Virus record (IMG/VR): IMGVR_UViG_3300021437_000053
Location: 1 to 37,607 of that record
Direction: 5' to 3' (one strand)
Length of the DNA: 37,607 nt
DNA from: a virus
Part shown: piece after piece, positions 12,910 through 21,428 of the stretch
Numbering within the stretch: position 1 is the stretch's first letter
Layout: the number at the start of each line of letters is the position of its first letter
Notes under the pieces: generated by a model
What the model was told of the DNA's origin: nothing
The model's input: the letters and a program-made list of their open reading frames with translations, nothing else
The model's database searches: none
Program-made: the position numbers and the translations under genes

Positions 12910-14568
12910 ATGCTGGGGTGCGAGGTGAGTCCATCGGTCTATAGCTACTTGAGGTTTTCGGACCCCCGCCAGAGTGCCGGGCACAGCGCCGAGCGGCAGT
13001 TGCAGTACGCCGCACGTTGGGCGGCTGAACGCGGCATGCAGCTCGACGCAGCGCTATCGATGCGGGACGAGGGATTGTCGGCCTACCACCAGCAGCACAT
13101 CAAGTCTGGGGCGTTGGGGCTGTTCCTAGCAGCGGTCGGCGAGGGCCGCATTGTGCCCGGCTCGGTGCTGATCGTCGAAGGTCTGGACCGCCTGAGCCGC
13201 GCCGAGCCTATCCAGGCCCAGGCCCAACTGGCACAGATCATCAATGCTGGTATCACTGTGGTGACGGCAAGCGACGGCAAGGAGTACACCCGTGAGGGGC
13301 TCAAGGCGACGCCGATGGATCTGGTCTACAGCCTACTCGTGATGATTCGCGCCCACGAAGAATCGGATACCAAGAGCAAGCGCGTTACCGCAGCGATCCG
13401 CCAGCAGTGCGAGCAGTGGCTGGCCGGAACCTGGCGCGGCGTGATCCGCAACGGCAAAGATCCCGCATGGCTGCGATGGGATGGCGCAGTGTGGATCGTG
13501 GACGATGCGCGCGCCGAGGCTGTTCGGGCCGCGCTCGATTTGTTCCGATCCGGCCACGGCGCGGGGCGGATCGTGCAGCGGCTGGCCGCTGCCGGCCTGT
13601 CAACCACCGGCCGCACGATGACAGCCAGCCACATCTACAAGCTGGTCCGCGCGCGCTGGCTGCGCGGCGAGAAAGAGATTGATGTCGGCGGCGAGACCTA
13701 CCGTCTGCCCGGGTACTACCCGGCACTGCTCACGCCGGCCGAGTGGGACGAGCTGCAGTTGCTTGCCGACGATCGTGGTCGCCGGCGCGTGAAAGGAACG
13801 CTGCCGCACATCGTCACCGGCATCGGCATCGCGCGCTGCGGATACTGTGGCCAGGCCATGGTCGGGCAGAACCTCGAAACGAAGCCCCGCCTGCCGGACG
13901 GACGCATCCGAGACAGCTACCGGCGCCTGCTGTGCTGCGGCAAGGCGATCGGCCATCCATGCACAGTGTCAGGGTCATGCTCAGTCGCGCCCATCGAGCA
14001 TGCGCTGCTGACCTACTGCTCGGATCAGATGCGGCTCGACGCGCTGCGCGGCGACGCTGACCGCAGTTCTGCACCACGCGCACAGATCGCGCAGGCGCGC
14101 CTGCGCATTGCCGAACTGCAACGGCAACTGGATCGCATCACCGACGCGCTGACCAGCGATAACGAGGCAGCACCACTGGCGTTCCTGCGCCGAGCACGCG
14201 ACCTGGAGCGAGAGATTACAGCCGAGCAGGCGCGACTTGAAACCGCTGAACGTGAACTGGCTGGCGTGACCGGTCAGGCTCTCACGCACGACCAAGCGCA
14301 ACGCTGGGCAGCCCTGCGCGAGGCTGTCGCTGCCCAGGACTACGACGCCCGGGTACAAGTGCGACAGATGATTGCCCAGACGTTTGCAGCGATCATCGTC
14401 TATCACGCCGGGCGCGATGCCCAGCGCCAAGGGCCGATTGACCTGGTGCTACAAGCCAAGGGCGGCGCGCCGCGCTGGCTGCGCATCGACCGCACTACCG
14501 GCGAGATGCTCACGGGGATCGATCTAGCTACTCCGCAGCACCATCCAGCGGCGTCCACCCAGACATGA
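12910..14568 (+). CDS. large serine integrase
   Basis: 552 residues from the ATG at 12910; a GTG at 12925 preceded by GGGG is an alternative start. The resolvase-type catalytic domain begins YSYLRFSDPRQSAGHSAERQ with nucleophile Ser17, followed by the GSVLIVEGLDRLSR block carrying the conserved Asp and Arg residues. Then come a recombinase domain (about 170-290, with TGRTMTASHIYKLVRARWLRG), a zinc-ribbon-like segment with Cys pairs (RCGYCGQAM, CC...HPC) and a long coiled coil (about 385-450), as in phiC31/Bxb1-type integrases. It performs site-specific integration without host factors. Its 3' end overlaps the convergent membrane gene 14528-14860 by 41 bases. Confidence 0.93.
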   Translation: MLGCEVSPSVYSYLRFSDPRQSAGHSAERQLQYAARWAAERGMQLDAALSMRDEGLSAYHQQHIKSGALGLFLAAVGEGRIVPGSVLIVEGLDRLSRAEPIQAQAQLAQIINAGITVVTASDGKEYTREGLKATPMDLVYSLLVMIRAHEESDTKSKRVTAAIRQQCEQWLAGTWRGVIRNGKDPAWLRWDGAVWIVDDARAEAVRAALDLFRSGHGAGRIVQRLAAAGLSTTGRTMTASHIYKLVRARWLRGEKEIDVGGETYRLPGYYPALLTPAEWDELQLLADDRGRRRVKGTLPHIVTGIGIARCGYCGQAMVGQNLETKPRLPDGRIRDSYRRLLCCGKAIGHPCTVSGSCSVAPIEHALLTYCSDQMRLDALRGDADRSSAPRAQIAQARLRIAELQRQLDRITDALTSDNEAAPLAFLRRARDLEREITAEQARLETAERELAGVTGQALTHDQAQRWAALREAVAAQDYDARVQVRQMIAQTFAAIIVYHAGRDAQRQGPIDLVLQAKGGAPRWLRIDRTTGEMLTGIDLATPQHHPAASTQT

Positions 14569-14860
14569 CGCGGACGGCATCGCGCGCCTGCGGTTGCCGG
14601 TAGATCCGCCAGGCTAGGCCGGTCACGGTCGCGAGCAGGCCGGCGCAGCAGATCGCCATGGCGCGCAGCAGCGCAGCGACACCAGGTAAGGGCTGCAGCA
14701 GCGGGATCTGCACAGCCAGGCCGAACAACCCCAGCGCAAGCATGATCAAGCCGCACTTGATGACAAGCCCTTCGTGGATGTGCGGCGTCACCACGATCCA
14801 GGCCACTGCACACATCAGTACGACCACGCACAGCGCGATGAAGGCGACAACGTAATCCAT
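14528..14860 (-). CDS. holin-like membrane protein, 110 residues
   Basis: Three to four hydrophobic spans: VVAFIALCVVVLMCAVAWIV (about 4-23), KCGLIMLALGLFGLAVQIPL (about 35-54), and LLRAMAICCAGLLATVTGLA (about 64-83). A polar tail of 27 residues follows. Size, topology and position at the very end of the late operon, right behind another small membrane protein, suggest a holin or holin partner. The last 41 bases overlap the integrase gene on the other strand. The start ATG is 2 bases beyond the previous stop. Confidence 0.6.
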   Translation of the reverse strand: MDYVVAFIALCVVVLMCAVAWIVVTPHIHEGLVIKCGLIMLALGLFGLAVQIPLLQPLPGVAALLRAMAICCAGLLATVTGLAWRIYRQPQARDAVRVMSGWTPLDGAAE

Positions 14861-14862
14861 GG

Positions 14863-15177
14863 TCAGCTCCCCTTGCGCAGCCAGCCGCCGAGGATCTCGG
14901 CCAGCTTGATTTCCCGCACAGCCTGCAAAACCGAGCCGGCCAGCGAGATACCGAGGAACCCCAGCATGAACGCCACCCCCATCTTGGCGTTGTCGCTGTG
15001 CAGCATCAGCACATCGGCCGCGCTCGGGCCGACGTAGCTGGCGATGGCCGTGCCCGAGACCACATTGACCGCCCGCTCGGCCCAGGTGAGCCCGGGTGCG
15101 AATCGCAGGCTGATCAGCGCACCCACCAGGCCGGCTCCCGGGGCGCTGCGAGCCAGCGTTTGTAGATCGAGGTCCAT
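14863..15177 (-). CDS. putative holin, 104 residues
   Basis: Begins MDLDLQTLARSAPGAGLVGA. Hydrophobic stretches lie at about 13-27, 42-58 and 69-90 (MGVAFMLGFLGISLAGSVLQ). The chain ends with an amphipathic REIKLAEILGGWLRKG. This arrangement (LxxxxRSAP start, RFAPGLTWAERAVNVVSGTA, WL end) is familiar from small membrane proteins annotated as putative holins in betaproteobacterial siphophages. Its ATG overlaps the TGA of the previous gene by one base. No endolysin gene was recognised next to it. Confidence 0.6.
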   Translation of the reverse strand: MDLDLQTLARSAPGAGLVGALISLRFAPGLTWAERAVNVVSGTAIASYVGPSAADVLMLHSDNAKMGVAFMLGFLGISLAGSVLQAVREIKLAEILGGWLRKGS

Positions 15178-15476
15178 CACACCACCACCGCACCAGCCCA
15201 ACGCGATGGCGTTGCCGTAGGGCCAGACTCGGCGCAAAGCTGCATGTAGGCCCAAGCCAGCGCATCCGCCCCGTCAGGCGGCGTACCCGATACCTGCACC
15301 TGGTCGATCGATAGGTGCGAGCGCCCAGCCCGGTGCATGGCCTCGCTGACATACCCACGCACGATGACAACACAAATCTGTGAGATCAGATCGATCGTTA
15401 TAGATGTGATGCGGTGGTAAGTGATTTTCGCGCCAGTGGCAGGGTCTTCAAGATCGATCTGCATTGCCATGATCAT
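15177..15476 (-). CDS. unknown tail-tip/late protein, 99 residues
   Basis: The ATG at 15476 has GAAGGA upstream. It starts MIMAMQIDLEDPATGAKITY, a beta-strand-rich first half (KITYHRITSITIDLISQICVV and onward), then GADALAWAYMQLCAESG. Small genes of this look lie between the tail fibre/J region and holins in related phages. Function unknown. Its stop overlaps the holin-like ATG. Confidence 0.6.
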   Translation of the reverse strand: MIMAMQIDLEDPATGAKITYHRITSITIDLISQICVVIVRGYVSEAMHRAGRSHLSIDQVQVSGTPPDGADALAWAYMQLCAESGPTATPSRWAGAVVV

Positions 15477-15487
15477 TTATCCTTCGG

Positions 15488-16246
15488 TTAAAGATTGGTC
15501 ACATCGACCAGGAATAACTTTCCAGCATTAGGCTGCCATGGACCAATTGGGCCGATGCCAGCGGGCAGCGTCTTGAATACCAAGCTACCAACATCAGCAC
15601 CAGTCGCTGATGTTCTGACACCTTCCCCAAAAATTGGATCAATAAGGCCGCCAGACACCACTCTATTTATCCTGGACATCGAAAGGCATGCCGCATACAA
15701 ACCTGCAGACACAACGATTGAGGCCGGGCCAGGATTGTTATCAGCAATGCCTACGATGCGAATCGGGTAGTTCGTGCTGTCAAATGTCAGCACACCGGCA
15801 TCGTTATAAACCTGCAGCCCAGCGCCAGATGTAGCCGTCAGCCGCATCTTGTCGAATACATACCAACCCACAGTCGCAGAGACGCCACTTCCTACAGCCA
15901 GGCGGTACGTGATGGTCGTGCCGGACCGGGTAGCCCCTTGCACCATGACGGTCACGTCAGACCGCAGGCATATCAGTGGCGTATCGACATCTGTGACCAG
16001 CAAGTCAACTGAGGTCGTGAACGTGGCTGTTCCCTTGTCTCTCAATCCAAGATTGACGGATGATCCATCAATCTGCAGATACCCATGATCACCGATGACT
16101 TGCAAACCTGCTGGCATGTTTTCGTAACCCTCTATTTGCTGCTGTGAGGCATTCACTCCATCTGATGCAATACCACCACCGCCACCGCCACCGCACCCAC
16201 TAATAAGTGCCGAAAATAATATAGCCAGGAACACCAGGACTCGCAT
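15488..16246 (-). CDS. tail-tip-type protein with lipoprotein signal, 252 residues
   Basis: The ATG at 16246 has GGAG 8 bases upstream. Residues 1-18 form a lipoprotein signal (MRVLVFLAILFSALISGC, Cys18) followed by seven Gly. From residue 44 (MPAGLQV) the chain turns into two repeats of a beta-rich domain, each opening with a GLQV...G.L.(F/I)D phrase (residues about 46-60 and 142-157), in the manner of small phage tail proteins of the DUF6453 type. The first 47 bases overlap the end of the previous gene. An internal ATG at 16117 would give a plain tail protein, so a membrane-anchored form and a virion form are both possible. Codon use is AT-richer than the neighbours. Confidence 0.65.
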   Translation of the reverse strand: MRVLVFLAILFSALISGCGGGGGGGIASDGVNASQQQIEGYENMPAGLQVIGDHGYLQIDGSSVNLGLRDKGTATFTTSVDLLVTDVDTPLICLRSDVTVMVQGATRSGTTITYRLAVGSGVSATVGWYVFDKMRLTATSGAGLQVYNDAGVLTFDSTNYPIRIVGIADNNPGPASIVVSAGLYAACLSMSRINRVVSGGLIDPIFGEGVRTSATGADVGSLVFKTLPAGIGPIGPWQPNAGKLFLVDVTNL

Positions 16247-16481
16247 TTGAATAGCTCCATGTAATGGTTGAACCAGAAATACCGATCACCGGGAAATTAG
16301 TGTTCGATGAGTTGTAATCAGGAAAGAAGGCAAAGAACGATTGATTGTTGAGTAGCGCATCACTGATAGCAGAGCCAGAAGCGCCCCCTGTCGCGACATA
16401 CCCAAGCACAAAGGCGAGCCGATCAGTCGCCAGGAACATCAGCCGCCCCTGCGCGTCGTAGCACTCCAGACCGGCCGCCAT
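16200..16481 (-). CDS. small tail-tip protein, 93 residues
   Basis: The ATG at 16481 overlaps the J stop (TGATG). It begins MAAGLECYDAQGRLMFLATD, the same GL-x-x-x-D..G.L opening seen in the next gene, and ends GVPGYIIFGTY, an ending common in phage proteins that follow J. It is probably attached to the tail tip or fibre. It is AT-richer than the tail genes upstream. Its end lies inside the signal-peptide coding part of the following lipoprotein gene. Confidence 0.6.
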   Translation of the reverse strand: MAAGLECYDAQGRLMFLATDRLAFVLGYVATGGASGSAISDALLNNQSFFAFFPDYNSSNTNFPVIGISGSTITWSYSNASPGVPGYIIFGTY

Positions 16482-19400
16482 CACCAGATCCCCAGGCGCA
16501 CGCGCATCACGCCCGCGCTGTCGTAAACGCGCACCTGTGAGTTGTCCAGCTCCATGCGCTGGCCGGTGGTGCTGCTGCGGATCGTGGTGGTGCCGTCTGA
16601 TGCGACCACGAAGCGGTTGTTGATGTTGAGTGTGCCGGCTGTGATGTCACCCAGGTTGGCCGAGATGGCCGAGAGCTGCGTCACGCTGATCTTGTCCGCC
16701 GTGAGCGTGTTGGTCTTGATGATGCCGCCGCTGATCTGCGTGCCGATGCCGGTCGGCACCCATGGCGAGGGGGCCGACTGGGCCGTCGACAGCGCAGGCG
16801 CACCCATCGGGCACACCGCGAACATCCAAGAATCAGCCTGCCCCGCCAGCGTCGCGAGCTTGCGATAGGTGAGCTGTGCCGTGACCGCGCCAGACGGCGC
16901 TGCGGCGACGGCGAACAGGCGCTTGTACCCGCTGAGCGCCTGGCCACCGCCGGTTTCATTGGCGTTGGTGGGCAGCGCTGTAGAGGTGATTACGGCCCCA
17001 GCCGCATCGCGCCAGGTCACGTAGCCGGTGACACTGCAGCGCAGCGCGCCAGAGTAAAAGCTGAACTCATACGGCTGGCCGCCCACCACAGGCCACGTCG
17101 GCCCAGCCATGTCGGCATATGCGGCACCATTGCCCGCCCCATCAACACCGGTCTGTCGCAGCGACAGCGTGTTAACACCGGTCAGTTGCCAAGCGGCGCC
17201 TGCCAGGTTCAAGCCGGATGTCAACACCCCAACCGGGATGACGGCGGCCGTTGAGAATATGTGCCCGTCGGCTTGCAGCAACCCGCCTGCATCCAGGTAA
17301 GTCGCCGCAAAAGCACTGTTCGGGATCAGATTTCCGCCCGGCAGGCCCGAGCTGATATGAGCCGCCGTCACGGCACCTGCTGCTATTTTGTCTGTTGTGA
17401 TTGCACTGGCGATGATCTTATCTGCAGTGATGGCATTGGCTGACACCTTATCTGTCGTAACTGCGCCCGCCAAAATCTTGCTGGAGATGATTGCACCATC
17501 GACAATCAGATCTGATGCAGCTTTTCTCAGTAGCCCAAATCGCCCAATTTGTATAGTGGCATTAGCAGCATAGCTAACATTTAACGCAGATGCCAGCCGC
17601 ATATATCTAGCATTGCTAGGTATCTTTGCAGTTTCATCATGCCCAAACGATAGGCTGTATTTTGTCCATATAGTAGGAGCAATAATATTAGCTATGAAAT
17701 AGCTATAATTTCCGTTACTTGGCCACCCAGTCGGATAACCCGCGCCAGACGGCTGCGCACTATTTGCATTAAGCAGTAACTTATTTGAGTCATACCACGC
17801 GACACCCAGAAAAATAGTTGCAGCAGTGGCGCCCACCTGTCTTATTACAGATTCAACAAAATAATTAAGTGTTGAATCAATTGGGATGTAATCAGCAGAT
17901 AACACGTCAACACGCACAGACGATACAGACTGCACTGCAGTCGCGCCGCCCATATCAAGATCAGAAATACCATTCGCCACGGATATGCCAGCACCAACCC
18001 ACGCCGACAAGTCGGAGCAATTTGGATCTGCGTTTAACTCGGATCCATTGCCTGTAACATACAACTTGTCAGTGCGTATAGCACCTGCCGATATCTCAGT
18101 CGCACTGACTGCACCAGCAGAAATCTTACCAGCGGTAACCGAATTTGCTGCCAATTCAGACGCGGTTATTGACCCAGCAGCAATTTTACCCGCAACAACA
18201 GAACCAGCCGCTATCTTTGGCGCAGTGATTGAATTGTCTGTGATTTGGGTTTCAACTACCTGCCCAGTCAAATCGGCCGCTGATACGCTGGCCACATACG
18301 CGGTGCCACTCCAGCGATACAGCTTGCCCTGCCAGGTCAGCGCCTCGGTCATCTTTGTAGTCGGCAGGCTTGGCGCCGTGCTGATGCTGACCGGCTCAAG
18401 GCCGGCGGCAAACTTGGCTGTGGTCACCGCGCCGTCGGCCAGCATCGTCGCGATCACTGACCCGACGTCCGGCACCATGCCGGCCACCGTGAACGTCAGC
18501 TCGCTGCTGTAGGCCAGACTGTCCTTGCCGAAGGCGTCATAGCCGGCCGCCTTGAGGTAGTACGTCGTCCCAGCAGCCAGCGCGGTACCGTTGGCGAGCT
18601 TGTTGATGGTGGTGAAAACGTCAGGCCCGTCGTACACCAGGTTGGCAGCCGTGGTGGCCACCGGCGAGGTCGTGGATACCCAGACCTGGATGCCCGCGAA
18701 GTCCAGATCGGCAGGCTGGGTGCACTGAAACGCTGCCTGCTTTGCCATCGGCGTGATGCTGAGCCCGGCGAGCGCACTGATCTGCGGATTGCTGGCGGTG
18801 ATCTGGGTCCAGGGCCCTTTGCGGCCGGTCACGGCCACTGGGCGCACGCGCAGGGCGATCGAGCGCCAGGGGCCGCCGTCGGCGCGTGCGTCATCGGCCG
18901 AGTAGGTCCACTGGCCCGAGGTCACGTTGCTGACGCTGCGTACCGTAGCCAGCGGTGCACCGGCCAGCGCCTCGACGTCGTAGCTGGTGGCGCCATCGAC
19001 CAGATCCCATTTGATCTGCGCTTCGCCGCCGACCCAGGGCTTGAGCAGTGCAAGGTTCTGCACGCCGGCCAGCGGCGCGCCGGTGATCAGGTAGGTGTAG
19101 GCCTGCACATCGGCCAGCGACTGCTGCCCCGCCCCGAAGATGTTGCGCGCGGTGAACTTGATGTAGATGGTGCGCCCGACCCACTGCTTGTCGTACGGGT
19201 AGCGCAGCACTGCATCGTCAAGCCGTGTGAACAGCGACCCGGCCGCATGCGCCGCAATGTCGGTGCCGTGCGCACCGCGCACCAGGTACTGCAGGTTGTA
19301 GGTGTTCACCCCGGTCAGCGTGGCGTCACGGTAGGCCAGCAGCTCGCCGCCTGCGTAGCACAGGGTGCTGAGGTCAGTGGCGTCCTGCGTGGTGCCGGCC

Positions 19401-20989
19401 AGCAGCACACCGCCCGAGACACCGAGCGACACGGCAAGGGTATTGACGGTGTCAATGACACCACCCACCGGCAACGTGGCAGTCAGGGCGCCGTGGCGGG
19501 CCTTGGCGGTGACCTCGGCGACGCGCTGGTAGGTGCTGCCGTCAGTGCTGACATGCATCTCGGCACCACCCCACAGCGGGCCGCCCGAGGTGGCAATCCA
19601 CACCTCAGGCGCACCGCCGGTCAAGCTCAAGGGCGGTTCGAACATGACGGGCGCGGCGACGTTGCCGGGCGATTGGTTGTAGTCCACCCCGCCGCCGGCA
19701 GGCGACTGCGGCGTGATCTGCACCACCTGCTGCGAGCCGATCGGGCAGTCTTCGGCCTCGACACGCAGATCGCCTTCATCACCCTCCTCGATCGAGGTGA
19801 TGCGCACGGTGACCTGGGACATGCCGTCCGGGGCATAGGTCAGCGCAACGATGTCCATCGGCTCCAGGCGGTCCCAGCGCAGCGAGAGCCGGAATTCGTA
19901 GGTAGTACGCACGGCGCCCGCGCGGTCGCGCCGGAAGTCGGCCAGCTTCTGCGCGACATGGCCGACGCAGATCTCGGCAAACTCGTCTGGCTCGGCCGAC
20001 AGCAGCCCGAAGCGTTCGATGCTGCCCAGATCCTTGCTTTCGATCGTGGCGGCGTTGTATTCGTTGCCCCGGTCGCTGTACTTGATCTGGAAGTGGTTCT
20101 TCGCGTCGGCGGCGCCCTTGCGCTTGATCTTGATGGGCGGGCCATCGCCGTCGGGCAGCAGGTCATCAGCAGTCAGCTCGGGGATCGAAGCCACGGCAGG
20201 CGTGTAGGTCGCGCCGTTCCCGGTGGCGGCCGTGTCGGAATACGGCACAAACTTCAGCGCGCCGTCGCTCCAGAACATGCCGCACTGCGCAATTTCAGCC
20301 AGGCGCACCAGCGCGTCCTTGGCGGCTTTCTGGTCATCGTAGGTCGGACTCGCGAAGATGCTGTTCGCGGCGCAGAAGTTGGCCATCTGGGTCAAGTCAC
20401 CCAGCTTGGCAGCCGGCATGCCGACGCCATCGACTTTGTCAGTCAACAGCGCGGTGATGATGTTTTCGATCCGTGCATCCGGGATGGTGTCGCTGATGCG
20501 GGTGGCCGACTTGATCTCGAAGGTGTGGCGATCGACGCTGCCGCCCGAGCCGAGATCCATCGACGCCTTGGCGGCATACGCCAGCCCCCGGTACGGCAGC
20601 GCCGTGGCAGCGTGGTTGGTGGCCCAGTGTGGATGTGCGGTTTGAACGTCGGTCCCGGTGTAGAGGTCGAGTCCGAGCGAGGTCGTGGTGTACTTTTTCT
20701 TGTCGGCCCAGATGGTGCCGACACCGCCGATCGGGCCACGGCAGATCGCCAGGATCACAGCGGCCTTGTATTCATAGCTGGTCGATTCGCCACCACCGCC
20801 TTTGCCACCCTGCTTCTGCTTTTTCTCGATCGCCTGGAAGTCGTCCCACTGGATGACGTTGGGCGCCACCCGGTTGGTGCCGAACACCCAGGGAATGCAG
20901 CGGCCGAGCACCGTCGTCTGCACCTTCATGCCGATGAGCTTGGTCTGCCCGGTATCGGCTTGGTTGTTGCGTCCTGCGAATCCGCTCAT
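16481..20989 (-). CDS. J-like host-specificity / tail tip protein
   Basis: 1502 residues, the largest tail-tip protein. The N-terminus (GMKVQTTVLGRCIPWVFGTN, YEYKAAVILAICRGPIGGVG) and the following 450 residues are the conserved hub of J-like proteins, with the phrase LEPMDIVALTYAPDGM near residue 380. Fibronectin-type beta domains fill about 500-890. Then comes a run of short repeats of the S(I/V)TA.KIAAG type (about 910-985), a module of about 190 residues rich in Asn/Ser/Tyr, the repeats again (about 1170-1215), and a C-terminal domain ending MRVRLGIW. The inserted module (about 17500-18050) is visibly AT-richer than the rest. The protein binds the host receptor at the tail tip. Confidence 0.88.
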   Translation of the reverse strand: MSGFAGRNNQADTGQTKLIGMKVQTTVLGRCIPWVFGTNRVAPNVIQWDDFQAIEKKQKQGGKGGGGESTSYEYKAAVILAICRGPIGGVGTIWADKKKYTTTSLGLDLYTGTDVQTAHPHWATNHAATALPYRGLAYAAKASMDLGSGGSVDRHTFEIKSATRISDTIPDARIENIITALLTDKVDGVGMPAAKLGDLTQMANFCAANSIFASPTYDDQKAAKDALVRLAEIAQCGMFWSDGALKFVPYSDTAATGNGATYTPAVASIPELTADDLLPDGDGPPIKIKRKGAADAKNHFQIKYSDRGNEYNAATIESKDLGSIERFGLLSAEPDEFAEICVGHVAQKLADFRRDRAGAVRTTYEFRLSLRWDRLEPMDIVALTYAPDGMSQVTVRITSIEEGDEGDLRVEAEDCPIGSQQVVQITPQSPAGGGVDYNQSPGNVAAPVMFEPPLSLTGGAPEVWIATSGGPLWGGAEMHVSTDGSTYQRVAEVTAKARHGALTATLPVGGVIDTVNTLAVSLGVSGGVLLAGTTQDATDLSTLCYAGGELLAYRDATLTGVNTYNLQYLVRGAHGTDIAAHAAGSLFTRLDDAVLRYPYDKQWVGRTIYIKFTARNIFGAGQQSLADVQAYTYLITGAPLAGVQNLALLKPWVGGEAQIKWDLVDGATSYDVEALAGAPLATVRSVSNVTSGQWTYSADDARADGGPWRSIALRVRPVAVTGRKGPWTQITASNPQISALAGLSITPMAKQAAFQCTQPADLDFAGIQVWVSTTSPVATTAANLVYDGPDVFTTINKLANGTALAAGTTYYLKAAGYDAFGKDSLAYSSELTFTVAGMVPDVGSVIATMLADGAVTTAKFAAGLEPVSISTAPSLPTTKMTEALTWQGKLYRWSGTAYVASVSAADLTGQVVETQITDNSITAPKIAAGSVVAGKIAAGSITASELAANSVTAGKISAGAVSATEISAGAIRTDKLYVTGNGSELNADPNCSDLSAWVGAGISVANGISDLDMGGATAVQSVSSVRVDVLSADYIPIDSTLNYFVESVIRQVGATAATIFLGVAWYDSNKLLLNANSAQPSGAGYPTGWPSNGNYSYFIANIIAPTIWTKYSLSFGHDETAKIPSNARYMRLASALNVSYAANATIQIGRFGLLRKAASDLIVDGAIISSKILAGAVTTDKVSANAITADKIIASAITTDKIAAGAVTAAHISSGLPGGNLIPNSAFAATYLDAGGLLQADGHIFSTAAVIPVGVLTSGLNLAGAAWQLTGVNTLSLRQTGVDGAGNGAAYADMAGPTWPVVGGQPYEFSFYSGALRCSVTGYVTWRDAAGAVITSTALPTNANETGGGQALSGYKRLFAVAAAPSGAVTAQLTYRKLATLAGQADSWMFAVCPMGAPALSTAQSAPSPWVPTGIGTQISGGIIKTNTLTADKISVTQLSAISANLGDITAGTLNINNRFVVASDGTTTIRSSTTGQRMELDNSQVRVYDSAGVMRVRLGIW

Positions 20990-21426
20990 GGGGTGATCAG
21001 TGAGTAGTAGCCGACCAGGCGCTCGGCCAGGTAGGCTGAGGTGCGCAGGTCAGAGATGACAACAGCCCCGTCAGGGGCGTAGGCATGCAGAACCACACTG
21101 GGCTCCAGCACGATGGCCGCGTGCGATGCAACACGGCCGAACTTGAACAGGGCGGCATCACCCGGCAACGGCTCGGCCACTGGCCTGCCAACGCTCAGCA
21201 CGCCGCGCAGAAAGCGCTCGTCGTCGCGATGCAGGTGCCAGTCCATCGGATAGTCGCCCGGATCGACCTGCCCCGGCTGGAGCAGCCCGACCGCTTCATA
21301 GACCGCCAGCAGTAGCTGAGCACAGTCCACCCCAGCACCACGCACCCTGGCCCGGTGGTGCCAGGGCGTACCGAGCCAGCACCAGGCCTCTGCACAGACC
21401 GCAGTGCGGATGTCGGGGACGCCCAT
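20986..21426 (-). CDS. NlpC/P60 tail assembly peptidase
   Basis: 146 residues, near the family norm for the phage NlpC/P60 group. Catalytic Cys35 lies in GAGVDCAQLL. The histidines are His102 (VASHAAIVL) and His114. PLPGDAALFKFG (87-98) is the usual strand before the catalytic His. It cleaves peptidoglycan cross-links and acts at the tail tip during DNA entry or in tail assembly. Its end overlaps the J start by 4 bases (ATGA), and it follows the DUF2163-type gene, the standard order. Confidence 0.88.
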   Translation of the reverse strand: MGVPDIRTAVCAEAWCWLGTPWHHRARVRGAGVDCAQLLLAVYEAVGLLQPGQVDPGDYPMDWHLHRDDERFLRGVLSVGRPVAEPLPGDAALFKFGRVASHAAIVLEPSVVLHAYAPDGAVVISDLRTSAYLAERLVGYYSLITP

Positions 21427-21428
21427 GC

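Noticed and set aside
12753-12944. 63-codon plus-strand frame between operon end and integrase
   Set aside because: It reads straight through the strong terminator hairpin at 12807-12828 and has no ribosome site.
15488-16246. The lipoprotein as an Rz1-type spanin
   Set aside because: It is far too long and beta-rich, not Pro-rich, and there is no Rz partner around it.
19247-21007. 586-codon plus-strand frame opposite the J-like gene
   Set aside because: It is antisense to a well-supported gene, has Arg/Gly/Asp-rich shadow composition, and recognisable domains are absent; long antisense frames are expected in GC-rich coding DNA.
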